64,000 nucleotides of DNA, taken from the NCBI RefSeq assembly GCF_001894985.1, contig NZ_BCXG01000011.1, forward strand, positions 1 through 64,000, read 5' to 3'. The notes beneath the pieces were generated by a model. That model searched no databases, was not told the DNA's origin, and saw nothing but the letters and a program-made list of their open reading frames with translations. Both the position numbers and the translations under genes were made by a program. Each line of letters opens with the position of its first letter. The stretch's first letter is position 1. Shown here piece after piece: positions 26,158-35,534 of this stretch. This DNA is from Rhodococcus tukisamuensis NBRC 100609. GTDB lineage: Bacteria; Actinomycetota; Actinomycetes; Mycobacteriales; Mycobacteriaceae.

Positions 26158-27351
26158 ATGAGGAAGTACCGGCTCAGTTCGAAAGCACCGGATCCGCGCG
26201 TTCTCTGCGTATCGACCCGAGACATTGCTCCGGTCATCTCTCGGTGCTTGCGGTACGAATTCGAGGACCTCATCGGTGTGATGGACGCCGTGGACGTGAT
26301 CGCTCCCGCGGACACGCCGGATCCCGACTGCGCTGACACACCCGCGCAGAACGGCATCCGCACTCTTGCACGGCTGGCGGCGAAGTTATTTCGGCGGCTG
26401 TCGGTGAAGCTCGAGGGGATGGTCGCTCTTACATACCTGCGGCGGCGTCCTTCCGGCCTCGCGCGCAACTATGAGCTGCTTTTCGTGAGCACCCAGTCAG
26501 TCCTCGACCTGTACAACCTTGGTCCATGCGCGATGTGGCGCTCGACGGCCCGCGTCTCGATGTGCTATATCGACGAACTCTATGCAGCCGATGTGACTGG
26601 TTTGGGGAGCCTCCTGAAGATCCTCAAACGCTTCGACCACATCCTTGTTCCCCTTCGCGACACGGTCGAACCGCTCGCCTCGGCCACGGGCCGTCCATGC
26701 CACTATCTGGCCCCCTCCACGGACACCCTCCAGTTCTGCCCATATCCAGGCGCCCCGAAGCGGGTCATCGACGTTTACGCGATGGGACGTAGTCGCCCTC
26801 CCGAGACTCACAGGGCGCTGCTCCGCATGGCGGACGCGGGCGACTGGTACTACATGTACGACACGGTGGGTAACTGTCGCGTCTCCAGCCACGTCGAGCA
26901 CCGCAGTCGCCTGAGGGACATGATCAAGCGCTCTCGGTTCTTCCTGGTGACCGCCGCGAGATGGCACGACATCGAGCGCACTGGTGGCCAGCAGGAGTTG
27001 GGCTCGCGTTATTTCGAAGGCGCCGCCGCCGGGGCAGTCCTCGTCGGCGATGTGCCGCGCAACGCCTCGTTCGACGAGTACTTCGGTTGGCAAGACTCGG
27101 TCATCCCTGTTCCGTTGAATTCTGGTGACGTCGCCAACGTCATCGCTGAGTTGGACGCCGATCCCAGCCGTCTCGAGCGGATCAGCAATACCAACGTGGT
27201 GAACTCCCTCCGACGGCACGACCATGTGCACCGGTGGGGCCAGATTCTCTCCATTGCGGACCTGAAGGAGACCAAGGCGATGGAGAGCCGCCGGCGCGAA
27301 CTGGAGGAGTTGGCGGCATCGATCGAGCGGGCGATACCAGAGACACGATGA
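26158..27351 (+). CDS. CgeB/YkvP-like GT-B glycosyltransferase
   Basis: 397-aa probable glycosyltransferase. The C-terminal half matches the Glyco_trans_1_2/CgeB pattern: a gap of small residues, then RYFEGAAAGAVLVGDVPRN and a final VNSLRRHDHVHRW. An N-terminal Rossmann half includes VLVPLRDTVEPLASATGRPC. The ATG at 26158 is chosen over a GTG at 26128, as AGAGGAAG precedes it at a loose spacing. It is likely to act on the lipid-linked oligosaccharide or a protein acceptor; donor unknown. It is convergent with the secreted protein gene at 27418. Confidence 0.65.
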   Translation: MRKYRLSSKAPDPRVLCVSTRDIAPVISRCLRYEFEDLIGVMDAVDVIAPADTPDPDCADTPAQNGIRTLARLAAKLFRRLSVKLEGMVALTYLRRRPSGLARNYELLFVSTQSVLDLYNLGPCAMWRSTARVSMCYIDELYAADVTGLGSLLKILKRFDHILVPLRDTVEPLASATGRPCHYLAPSTDTLQFCPYPGAPKRVIDVYAMGRSRPPETHRALLRMADAGDWYYMYDTVGNCRVSSHVEHRSRLRDMIKRSRFFLVTAARWHDIERTGGQQELGSRYFEGAAAGAVLVGDVPRNASFDEYFGWQDSVIPVPLNSGDVANVIAELDADPSRLERISNTNVVNSLRRHDHVHRWGQILSIADLKETKAMESRRRELEELAASIERAIPETR

Positions 27352-27417
27352 GCCTTCTGACCCACGCCGCAACGGTGCGACGGGGATGCGGCCGATCCCC
27401 AGATTTTCGTCCCTGGC

Positions 27418-28908
27418 CTACCTCTCCCACTTCCACTTCATGTCACCGCTCTGGTTGACGTCCCATTTGCGATCGGATGGCCCGTCGGGTTGCGCCGGAA
27501 CGTCACCTCGATGGAGCGTCCAAAAGACGTCGACGAACGGGTCGAACGTCGTGGTCTCCTCCGGCGGACGCGGGTAGCCCTTGCGATTGTCGGCATACAG
27601 GTCGGTCTTTCGCATCCAGTCTTCGATGTTGTCGAAGAAGGCGTTGTGGTTCCACTCGGCCTTGGCGCCCATAAGCATCGCTGCAAGTCCCTCGCCGACC
27701 CAAGCGCGCACGGTGCAGCAGGTCCGATACTCCTCGGATGTTTTGTCCCACTCGTCCCAGGCGCCCGGCGGCTTTTCCTGGTAGGGCTGCTGTGTGCCGT
27801 GGTGCATCACTATCTGCCAGAGCGCCTTCTGGCCGTACCAGCCCTGGCCGTAGTAGGTCTGGGCGTCCTCGTGAAAGACGGAGCTCTGCGCCGAGGGGGC
27901 GAAGGACGGGTCGTCGAGCATCAGACCGGCAAACACGATGGGCCACTTGCGTCCGCTCGTAATACCGCCGCCTTCGTTGAACACCGCTCCTAGCTGGACC
28001 ATCCCGTGCAGGTCGATGCCGTATTGGACGAGCCCGTAGAGCAGGCGGCGCTTTTCATCCTGAGTGGCATTCATGTTGAGCAGGAGCGACGCCGTGCCCA
28101 CAATACGAGCAACTTCTCGCCCATAGGGAGGCTGGTTGTCGACAGGCACGAGCCAATTCCCCTCCCATGCGCCGTTGAGGTGATCGATCCATGGGCGCTC
28201 GAGGTAGCGCGCGTACTGGTCGAACGGCGGAACCGGGTACCGCGTGGCGTCCACCGGCAGGTTCTGAAGCAGATCCCAGCGCAGGCTCGAGGCGCGGAAG
28301 ATCTGCTTATTGGCTCCAACATAGGCGGGACGGAAGGCGTCCGCTGGCGGCGCCTCGGACAGGCTGGTCAGCACCGCGGCCGCCTTCATCACGTTGGGGG
28401 ACTCCTTCTCGGACTCCCACATCAGGTCCGCCTGCATCACTGTGTTCGGGACCGTGACCTCGCTGATCGAGGAGATGAGGGAGCGGTCGGCGGGCAACAC
28501 ATAGGGGAAAGTGACGGATACGTTTCGCTCATAGGTGATCCCGCGCGAGTCGTAGCCTTGCGCCGGGCCTAGGCTCATCACCACCATTGAGCCATTCCGC
28601 CGCTCCTTGTCGTCCCGTAGGCCGGTGTCGCCCCATTCGTTGACGTCGAGCGTGTTCACCTCGTTCGGTGGCGCGGTGCTCGGCCCCGGGGTCACCGAGA
28701 CCACCGTTGCCGGTCCGACGACCCACCAGTCGCCGTTGACGAACTGGCCGACTGGGTAGTCGCGGTCGAATCTCCAGGTAATGCCGTACTGCGAGATCTG
28801 GTTTGCGCGCTGCACGTTCACGACTGCGGGCGCGGCGCACGCCGGAAGCACGCCAGCCAGCGCGAGGATCGAGGCAACGAGGGCGATCGGTCTGTGCCAG
28901 ACTCTCAT
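27418..28908 (-). CDS. large secreted or lipid-anchored protein, possible polysaccharide-active
   Basis: 496 aa. The N-terminus has a basic start, a hydrophobic core and VLPAC, which could be a weak lipobox or a signal cleavage site. The mature protein is Trp/Tyr/Asn-rich with segments such as DQYARYLERPWIDHLNGAW, YGIDLHGMVQLGAVFNEGGG and MMHHG-like IVMHHGTQQPY. This pattern recalls helical-toroid carbohydrate-active proteins, but I recognise no family. A GAGG ribosome site precedes the ATG. Given the neighbouring CE4 deacetylase on the same strand it may trim, modify or bind the exported polymer. Confidence 0.6.
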   Translation of the reverse strand: MRVWHRPIALVASILALAGVLPACAAPAVVNVQRANQISQYGITWRFDRDYPVGQFVNGDWWVVGPATVVSVTPGPSTAPPNEVNTLDVNEWGDTGLRDDKERRNGSMVVMSLGPAQGYDSRGITYERNVSVTFPYVLPADRSLISSISEVTVPNTVMQADLMWESEKESPNVMKAAAVLTSLSEAPPADAFRPAYVGANKQIFRASSLRWDLLQNLPVDATRYPVPPFDQYARYLERPWIDHLNGAWEGNWLVPVDNQPPYGREVARIVGTASLLLNMNATQDEKRRLLYGLVQYGIDLHGMVQLGAVFNEGGGITSGRKWPIVFAGLMLDDPSFAPSAQSSVFHEDAQTYYGQGWYGQKALWQIVMHHGTQQPYQEKPPGAWDEWDKTSEEYRTCCTVRAWVGEGLAAMLMGAKAEWNHNAFFDNIEDWMRKTDLYADNRKGYPRPPEETTTFDPFVDVFWTLHRGDVPAQPDGPSDRKWDVNQSGDMKWKWER

Positions 28909-28915
28909 ACAGACC

Positions 28916-29191
28916 TCACCGGGAAGCGTCGTGTTGATGCTCGTCGCGATTGCACCCCGCGTGCCACCGGGGGCAACTGCATCTGAGTGGTTCGCTGGGC
29001 ACGCAGCCCAGTCCGGAGACGCTCACCTTCATGAACGGACTTCCTTCTGGTCCGACGTAGTAAGGGCGGACCGCCTGGCACCGCGCAGCCTTGGGGCGAA
29101 CGGTGACGCATCGGCGGCATCGCGAACGGTGAAGCGGGCTCGGTGCAGAATCCGCCGGGTTGCTGCTCCACGTGACGATGTCCCGGATCAC
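28916..29191 (-). CDS. doubtful small cysteine-rich ORF or gene remnant
   Basis: 91 codons from a GTG at 29191, ending 7 nt before the ATG of the secreted protein. The frame stays open another 90 nt upstream (LLRELVDTTQGLGIRRIEVI reads like protein) but has no start there, so this may be a remnant. It contains about eight Cys. Codon third positions are only moderately G+C-rich. No family recognised. The rest of 28909-29459 shows nothing I can name. Confidence 0.25.
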   Translation of the reverse strand: MIRDIVTWSSNPADSAPSPLHRSRCRRCVTVRPKAARCQAVRPYYVGPEGSPFMKVSVSGLGCVPSEPLRCSCPRWHAGCNRDEHQHDASR

Positions 29192-29459
29192 CTCGATCCG
29201 ACGGATGCCAAGCCCCTGCGTCGTATCGACTAGTTCGCGCAGCAGGGCTCGCCTGGGAGACAGCCTTGCGTACGCGAGATCGAAGACTGGGAATCACCAA
29301 TGTAACACGCGCGAATGCCGAAGTGCGCGGCGACCACAGTCGCCGATGCAGAATGTAGAAGCGAAACCTCCTGGTCAGAGGTTGTTTTTGAGGTCACGAT
29401 CACCGCCGCCACGCTCATCTGGCCGGCCATGCCTGTCCTGCCGCAACCGGACACACTCA

Positions 29460-30242
29460 TCATCGCAGGCGCTTGATCACCCGCGCGGCGCAACCGCGGG
29501 CCCGTCGGGTCAATGACGTGTTGGGGTCGAGCAACCGAGCGATCCAGGCGGCGTCCATGTCGTGTCGCAGACTGGTCCGTGCCTGAAGCCAGGTGTCTGG
29601 CCGGGCACGTCCGCCGTCGCTCGAGTACGCCCGGGTCACTCCGGCCGACCGCAGCCGACGAAGCACGTGCCGGTCGTACGAGCCGAACGGGATTGCCACC
29701 CGCGACACGGGGCGACCAGTGAGCTCACCGAGCACCCGGTGAGCGTCGTCCAGCTCCCTGCGCGCCTGCTCGTTGTTGATCCGCCGCCAGTCCCGGTGGG
29801 CCCAGCCGTGCGACCCGATCGCCATGCCGGCGTCCAGCAGCGCGCGGACGTCGGTGTGGTCGACCCGCCCACGGTCGCCCAATGTGCCTGCGAGCAGGAA
29901 AAACTCCGCAACAAGGCCCCGCTCCACAAGCCGGGGTAGCGCAACCTCCACATCGGAGACGTTTCCGTCGTCGAAAGTGATCCGGACATCAGACCGTCCC
30001 GCGACCGCGTCGAGCAGTCGCTCGAACTGCGCGATACTCACCCAGGTTTGGTCCTCGCCCGGGTCGAGTTCGCGGCCGGGAGGACCGATCCCATGGACTG
30101 TGATGTTGACTACCGAGCGCGGCCTGACGGCGGCCCCTCGAGATGAACCGACAGACAAGGAATCACCGCTTTCGCTGGGTTGCTGACGTGACCGCTCCGC
30201 AGGCACGCCACATCGTCGCCTACCCACAAACTGTACGTCCAT
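29460..30242 (-). CDS. CE4-family polysaccharide deacetylase
   Basis: 260 aa. The three NodB motifs are present: TFDDGN (89-94) with the catalytic and metal Asp residues, SHGWAHRDW (144-152) with both metal His residues, and PFGSYD (185-190). It would hydrolyse N-acetyl groups on a polysaccharide or sugar intermediate. No clear signal peptide is seen at the annotated N-terminus, which is long, Arg/Ser-rich and possibly over-extended; the domain starts near VVNITVHGIG (about 44). It lies behind the GT2 at 30477 on the same strand with 234 nt between. Confidence 0.85.
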   Translation of the reverse strand: MDVQFVGRRRCGVPAERSRQQPSESGDSLSVGSSRGAAVRPRSVVNITVHGIGPPGRELDPGEDQTWVSIAQFERLLDAVAGRSDVRITFDDGNVSDVEVALPRLVERGLVAEFFLLAGTLGDRGRVDHTDVRALLDAGMAIGSHGWAHRDWRRINNEQARRELDDAHRVLGELTGRPVSRVAIPFGSYDRHVLRRLRSAGVTRAYSSDGGRARPDTWLQARTSLRHDMDAAWIARLLDPNTSLTRRARGCAARVIKRLR

Positions 30243-30476
30243 CCGAATCTCAGCAAAGGTCGTTAAGATGATGGTTCACTGAGCCCTGATGCGACTCCAG
30301 CGTGCGTGTTCAGCGTCGTAGCTCGCCTCTATACGTCACCGATGCCGCCAATCGACGCAGTATCCTCTTCCAGCACAAGGGTTTCCGAACTGCAGTCGAT
30401 GCGTACCGACCACCTGCATCGATGGGGGGTGCGCCCCGCAGACGGTGCTCGATGGAGCGGCATCACGGGCTGGCAT

Positions 30477-31403
30477 CTAATCGTGTGGCCCCGCGAGCCG
30501 CCGACTACTCTCGTCTCGCTCCCAGACTTGCAGCTGACGCCCAGTCCACCGTTTGGCAACGGCCATACCGAAGTACACCGCTGTATCGATCGCAGATCGA
30601 GGACCGCGGATCGTGCGCACAACCGCAACCGCCGTGTCCAGGCCTGTATCCCGCATCCCCGCGGCCTGTCCGTGCCCGCCAGCCGACAGCTCGGCAGTAC
30701 CTCGGTGGCTACGACGCAGGATCGCGAGCAGGCTCTTGGTGTCGGCGGGCGTTGTCACCACCACCGGATCGGTGGCAACCACGGCCTTCTCGTCGGCGTC
30801 GAACTGGGTGTCGACGAATAGATCATCGCCCGTGATCATCGGAAAGACACCGAATCGCTGGTGACCCTCTTCGCTGAGTCCGTAGACCCCCGCACCCCAC
30901 ATCGCAAGCTTGCGCTGCGGAATCCGCTGGCGTGCCCGGTAATAGCACCGCACTAACGCGCTGGCACCGTCAATGTCGTACGCGGATTCGGGACGGGCCG
31001 CCAAGGCGTCGCCCTGACAGAGCCGGTCGAGGACCTCAAGCACCGCGGTAGCGGATACTTGAATGTCAGCGTCCAGATACAGCCGCGGCCATAACGTGGC
31101 CGCTTCGTCGCCAGCGTTGAGTGCGGCCGGCTTCGACCCCTGCACCAGCTCAACTACCCGGACGCCCAGGATACTTCGCGCAACGTCGGCGGTGTTGTCG
31201 GTGCAGCCGTTGCACACGACGATCAGCTCGATGAAACCGTCAATCGCGGCCTGCCCCAGCGGAGTCAGGGTGCGTCTGATCACCGCTTCCTCATTGTACG
31301 CGGGGACGATCACGGCACCTCGCTGGAGTCGCCCCGAATGCCCTTCCACTGGGCGCGGTTTCGTGGTGCTATCGGGATCCGTCGGACCACCCATGGGTTG
31401 CAT
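30477..31403 (-). CDS. GT2-family glycosyltransferase
   Basis: 308 aa from the ATG at 31403. It has the GT-A opening GAVIVPAYNEEAVI, CNGCTDNT, the DxD-type YLDADIQV and a late GDDLFVDTQF acidic motif. A C-terminal amphipathic region follows. It is cytoplasmic or membrane-peripheral and should add one sugar to the growing lipid-linked unit. The 222 nt upstream contain a short tandem repeat and the divergent promoter of the flippase gene at 31626. Confidence 0.85.
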   Translation of the reverse strand: MQPMGGPTDPDSTTKPRPVEGHSGRLQRGAVIVPAYNEEAVIRRTLTPLGQAAIDGFIELIVVCNGCTDNTADVARSILGVRVVELVQGSKPAALNAGDEAATLWPRLYLDADIQVSATAVLEVLDRLCQGDALAARPESAYDIDGASALVRCYYRARQRIPQRKLAMWGAGVYGLSEEGHQRFGVFPMITGDDLFVDTQFDADEKAVVATDPVVVTTPADTKSLLAILRRSHRGTAELSAGGHGQAAGMRDTGLDTAVAVVRTIRGPRSAIDTAVYFGMAVAKRWTGRQLQVWERDESSRRLAGPHD

Positions 31404-31490
31404 GTCCGATCCACACCTTTCATCTACCGGAGACCCTCGCACAAGTGCAGTAGAGATGAGATACTTGCCTATTATGCAACCGGCCACGAC

Positions 31491-31536
31491 CGTTCAGAAA
31501 GATGCGGCCTGATCGTTCAGAACGATGCGGCCTGAT
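31491..31536. repeat. 23-bp tandem repeat, two copies
   Basis: CGTTCAGAAAGATGCGGCCT... (31491-31513) is followed directly by a second copy (31514-31536) with one change (AAC for AAA). It lies between the divergent GT2 and Wzx genes, so it may be a duplicated operator or slippage product. Confidence 0.8.
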
Positions 31537-31625
31537 GTCGTCGTCGCAGCTGCCGCTCGGGCGGGGCGAAATCGGCGCTGGCGAAACGCAGGGAGTGCTC
31601 AGACGGTAGGGAGCGATCGGATGCG

Positions 31626-33194
31626 ATGACACACGAACGCGCGGCGCTGCCGGGAGTCCAATCTGACCCGCAGCGAGCAGGTGCCTCTCTCGCTCATCGC
31701 GCGCTACGAGCCGCATTATGGACCGGGGCAAGCGCGATCGTCGTCCGGTTCAGCAATATCCTTGTCATGGCCATTGCGGCCCGAATCATTGCCCCAGAAG
31801 AGCTGGGCGTGTACGCGCTGGCACTCGCTGTTCATGGATTCGTTGCCTGTTTCGCCGCGTGGGGAGTCACGTCAGCCATTGGACGCTTGGATCTCGATGC
31901 GGACAGGCTCGGACCAACTGTCACCACAGTAACGCTTTGTAGCAGTTGCGTAGTCGCTGCCTCGATGGCCCTCGCAGCCGGGCCCATCGCCTCAGCATTC
32001 CAAGCGCCTGAGGCAGTGAGGCCAATTCGAATCCTTGCAGTCGTCGTCGTAATTCAAGTGATGTCTGCAGTTCCTGCCGCGCAGATCCAGCGGGCGTTTC
32101 GACAGGAGGTGGCATTTCGCGCGAATGTGATCGGGTTCGTTTTCGGTAGTGCAACCTTGCTGCCACTCGCAACCATGATTCACGGCGCGGAGGCGTTCGC
32201 TTGGTCTCGGGTTGCTGCGGGTCTCGCGATCGGTTTGACGATGGTGCTGTCACTGGATACACGATATCGTCCGGGTTGGGAGGCTCAGTTTGTCGGACCG
32301 CTGCTCCGCTTCGGAGTTCCGGCGGCGGTGGGTTCACTGCTGTCCCAACTGGTGCTGAACGTCGATATCCTGATAATCGGCCGTGCAATGTCTACGGCCG
32401 ACTTGGGCTATTACATGCTCGCATTCAACATCTGTTTATGGCCTACTGCCGCCCTTGGTGCAGTCATGGACCAAGTCGTGTTGCCCGCATTCTCGGCCGT
32501 GCGCCGCGATGATGGAGACCTACGTTCGACTGTCTCGCGGGCTGTTCGAACCGTGGCACTCGTGGCGTGCCCTATTGGTGGATTCACGTTTGCCTTCGCA
32601 CATCCGCTAATCGAAACCGTCTACGGGGGAAAATGGCTCACTGCGGCGCCTGTCCTGAGTGTGCTCGCAGCGTATGGGGTGCTATACGTTCTCGGGAAGC
32701 TGTTCGACAACATCATGATTGCGTCGGGAAAAACCATAACAATGTTCGTTGTGCAGGCGACCGTTCTGGTTGTGCTCGTCCCGATCCTGATTGTGGGCGT
32801 CCGCGTTGGCGGACTGGTCGGCGTCGGGGTCGGACACATTCTCGCCATCCTCCTCGTAACCATGCCTGCGTACGCGGTCGCAATAAGACGGGCTACAGGC
32901 GCCGGCATCGGTGTGATCCTGCGTGCTCTCTCGAGACCGGCGCTGGCAGCAGTCGCAGCTGCCGGTGTCGCGCTTGTTGCCACCGAGGGGTTGACCAATC
33001 CGCTGGCGAAACTTGCGGTCGGCGGGCTGGTTGGGTTGGTCGTATATGTCGCGGTCGTCGGCCCGCAGTTGCTGCAATTGTTCCCCGGAAGGCTGGCCGA
33101 TAAACGAATTCTTGTCCTTGCCACGACATGGCCATTGATGGCGGCCAAACGGCTACGGCAGGCCGGAGTCGATGCGCCTCCTTGGCGCTCGTGA
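31626..33194 (+). CDS. Wzx-type polysaccharide flippase (MATE/MVF superfamily)
   Basis: 522-aa integral membrane protein with about 12-14 hydrophobic segments, beginning after a short soluble N-terminus. The N-terminal pattern FSNILVMAIAARIIAPEELGVYALA and the central NVDILIIGRAMSTADLGYY are typical of Wzx/lipopolysaccharide flippases. It would move undecaprenyl-linked repeat units across the membrane. It leads a plus-strand pair with the GT2 at 33237 and has lower G+C than the flanking genes. A second flippase is encoded at 44511. Confidence 0.88.
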   Translation: MTHERAALPGVQSDPQRAGASLAHRALRAALWTGASAIVVRFSNILVMAIAARIIAPEELGVYALALAVHGFVACFAAWGVTSAIGRLDLDADRLGPTVTTVTLCSSCVVAASMALAAGPIASAFQAPEAVRPIRILAVVVVIQVMSAVPAAQIQRAFRQEVAFRANVIGFVFGSATLLPLATMIHGAEAFAWSRVAAGLAIGLTMVLSLDTRYRPGWEAQFVGPLLRFGVPAAVGSLLSQLVLNVDILIIGRAMSTADLGYYMLAFNICLWPTAALGAVMDQVVLPAFSAVRRDDGDLRSTVSRAVRTVALVACPIGGFTFAFAHPLIETVYGGKWLTAAPVLSVLAAYGVLYVLGKLFDNIMIASGKTITMFVVQATVLVVLVPILIVGVRVGGLVGVGVGHILAILLVTMPAYAVAIRRATGAGIGVILRALSRPALAAVAAAGVALVATEGLTNPLAKLAVGGLVGLVVYVAVVGPQLLQLFPGRLADKRILVLATTWPLMAAKRLRQAGVDAPPWRS

Positions 33195-33236
33195 CCGGGC
33201 CGGAACAACTAAGAGAGATGCGAAGGACTACGCGCT

Positions 33237-34160
33237 ATGCCTAGAGTGACAGTCTGCGTCCCCGCCTACAACTGCGAGCGGACAATAGATACGTGCCTGG
33301 CGAGCGCGCTTCAACAGTCTTATAGCGATTTCGAATGCCTCGTTATCGATAACGCATCCACAGACTCAACATTTGATCGCGTGATGGCCTACAAGGATCC
33401 CCGGATTCGCGCCCTAAGAAACGCGGAAAACATCGGCCCCAGCGCAAACCATAATCGTTGCATCCAGCACGCGAGCGGCGACTTGATCCAGTTCCTCCAC
33501 AGTGACGATCGGCTTCTGCCTGATTGCCTCAGTCGCCTGGTCCCTGCCTTCGACGATCCCAGGGTCGGCTTGGCGTTTGCGCGCAGGCGAATTGAATCCT
33601 CCGACGAAAAATGGATAGAGCTCTTCGGAACACTCCATACTCAACTCGAACCCCTCGAGTACGTCAATGACGGAACGAACATCATCCGGAAGTACGTGAA
33701 CAAAGGATCGAACGGCAACTGGATTGGCGAGCCAACCTCTGTAATGGTCCGACGGTCGACACTTATGGAGGTTGGGGGGTTTAGTTCCGAACTGCGATAC
33801 TCGGCTGACATCGAATTATGGCTTCGGATACTCGCGCGATCCGACGCGGCTTGGGTCGACTCAGAATTGTCCGTGAGAGTCCAGAATGAAGGAACTTTGA
33901 CGGCGCTCTTCGCCAAGAACGACGAGGCTTGGCTGGACCGGCTTTGGACCTTGTCCGGGCTGGCTCGCAATCGCGATTTGGAGCGCCGAATCAGAATCAA
34001 GGCCCGGCGGCAATGGATCATTTCCGTACTGAAGAAGGGAGTGCGCGCACAGCTGGCGCCGGCCGAGATTCGACCCATGAAGTACAAGCAACTGGGACGA
34101 CACATACGCCAGTCATTGAACGCGGATCCATCTTCGAATAATGCCAGCCTGGATATGTGA
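33237..34160 (+). CDS. GT2-family glycosyltransferase
   Basis: 307 aa with RVTVCVPAYNCERTI, VIDNASTDST, the DxD equivalent HSDDRLLPD and SADIELWLR, the classic GT-A set. It would transfer one sugar in the cytoplasm. It starts 42 nt after the flippase gene on the same strand. The coding sequence is visibly poorer in G+C (about half G+C in 33301-33360) than core genes, suggesting recent acquisition. It is convergent with the polymerase gene at 34167, with only 6 nt between stops. Confidence 0.88.
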   Translation: MPRVTVCVPAYNCERTIDTCLASALQQSYSDFECLVIDNASTDSTFDRVMAYKDPRIRALRNAENIGPSANHNRCIQHASGDLIQFLHSDDRLLPDCLSRLVPAFDDPRVGLAFARRRIESSDEKWIELFGTLHTQLEPLEYVNDGTNIIRKYVNKGSNGNWIGEPTSVMVRRSTLMEVGGFSSELRYSADIELWLRILARSDAAWVDSELSVRVQNEGTLTALFAKNDEAWLDRLWTLSGLARNRDLERRIRIKARRQWIISVLKKGVRAQLAPAEIRPMKYKQLGRHIRQSLNADPSSNNASLDM

Positions 34161-34166
34161 CTCACA

Positions 34167-35534
34167 CTAATGATCAGAATGGGAATCCGCCGGTGCCGTT
34201 TCGGATTCTTGCAATGGGACGGCAAAATTGGACCACAGCAGACCGAAGATGACAAAAAGTATGCGGGTTACTTGCTGGAAGTTAAAAAGGTCGAAAGTGG
34301 AAGCGCAGACGATAATAGCGATGAAGATCGATCCAAGTGAGTATGCCTGCTCTCGTTCTCGTGTAGTTGTGGCGCCTCGCAGTGCGGCAGCAATGCCGAA
34401 GATGCCTCCGGCCGCCAGCACCATTATCGCCGCGACGCCGACGATACCGCCCTGCACAACTGCCTGTAGAAATTCATTGTCCAGATACCCGTACACGGTT
34501 GGTGGCGTGGCACCGAGGCCGAGGCCGAACACCGGATGCTCACGAAAGGTCTGCGACACCATGGCGTAGTCTGAAGTCCTGGAGAGTACACTCGGGTCCG
34601 TCTCCGATGCGACGGTAGTGTTCCACAACGCAATTGCGATGTCAGGAAATGTCGCGATGTATACGGCGAGAACCGTACATCCGACCGCGAGCCCAATAGC
34701 GAGCTGACGGACGTTGAAATTCCACATGTACACAAGGAAAGCCGTGGCGAGTGCAATAATGCCCGTTCTCGAGACCGCCGCCGGCATCGACACCAACGCC
34801 AACCCGCATGCCGCCACGGCAGCCCACCGGACCTGCCGTTTCGCCGCATTGCGGGCAAAATATATGGCCAAGGGCACCGCTACTGCGGCTAGTACTGAGA
34901 ACTCGATAGCGTGTTGCGAGGTGCCCACGACGCGCTTTGCGCCCCAGCGCTCGCCCATCTCGAGCTCATCCGAGTTGGTCACGAATCCAGGTGGCTGGAA
35001 GAGGAACCGCAAGTCGATATTCGCCACGGATTGCAGAAGTCCGACCAGACAGGCGAAGGCGAGTCCTGTTGCGAGGCAGCCAAGAACAAAGTTGCGCCCC
35101 CGCGCGGTCCGGACCCGCACGATGATGTATAGTGCCACGCCGACGTTCGCGACCAGATTTATCAGCGCGCGGGTCATGCTGCCTTGAACGACCGCGTTGT
35201 CGACACGATGGAGTCCGACTCCGTAGATCGCGAGTTGGAGCAGTAGGTAGAGCAGCATGATGACGACACCAGGGCGAATTGATCGGCTTGACGCGGTTCG
35301 CCGGACAAACACGAAGCCGAGCATGACCAGGCCGAACAACAGAACCGCAATCAATTTTGCTGGCGAGCCATTGCTTTTCAGAGGTCCCGGCAGAACCGAA
35401 AAGCTCGGCAGAATTGGAATCAACAGGCAGAGGAACCCGAGCAGCCATGGTGTCCGTTCGCGGGGTTCGCCTGCGTCGACGGGTCGCGGGCCGTCGGTCG
35501 AGCTGGATGCCGCGCCGAGCGGCTTGGTCGTCAT
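34167..35534 (-). CDS. Wzy/O-antigen ligase-like polysaccharide polymerase
   Basis: 455-aa membrane protein with about 11-12 hydrophobic segments and a large extracytoplasmic loop (about 275-330) between late helices, the layout of Wzy/WaaL proteins. Within and after that loop is FREHPVFGLGLGATPPTVYGYLDNEFLQ, the conserved polymerase-type sequence. It would join repeat units on the outer face. It overlaps the Wzz-like gene upstream by 4 nt. A second, different polymerase is encoded at 42293. Confidence 0.82.
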   Translation of the reverse strand: MTTKPLGAASSSTDGPRPVDAGEPRERTPWLLGFLCLLIPILPSFSVLPGPLKSNGSPAKLIAVLLFGLVMLGFVFVRRTASSRSIRPGVVIMLLYLLLQLAIYGVGLHRVDNAVVQGSMTRALINLVANVGVALYIIVRVRTARGRNFVLGCLATGLAFACLVGLLQSVANIDLRFLFQPPGFVTNSDELEMGERWGAKRVVGTSQHAIEFSVLAAVAVPLAIYFARNAAKRQVRWAAVAACGLALVSMPAAVSRTGIIALATAFLVYMWNFNVRQLAIGLAVGCTVLAVYIATFPDIAIALWNTTVASETDPSVLSRTSDYAMVSQTFREHPVFGLGLGATPPTVYGYLDNEFLQAVVQGGIVGVAAIMVLAAGGIFGIAAALRGATTTREREQAYSLGSIFIAIIVCASTFDLFNFQQVTRILFVIFGLLWSNFAVPLQESETAPADSHSDH

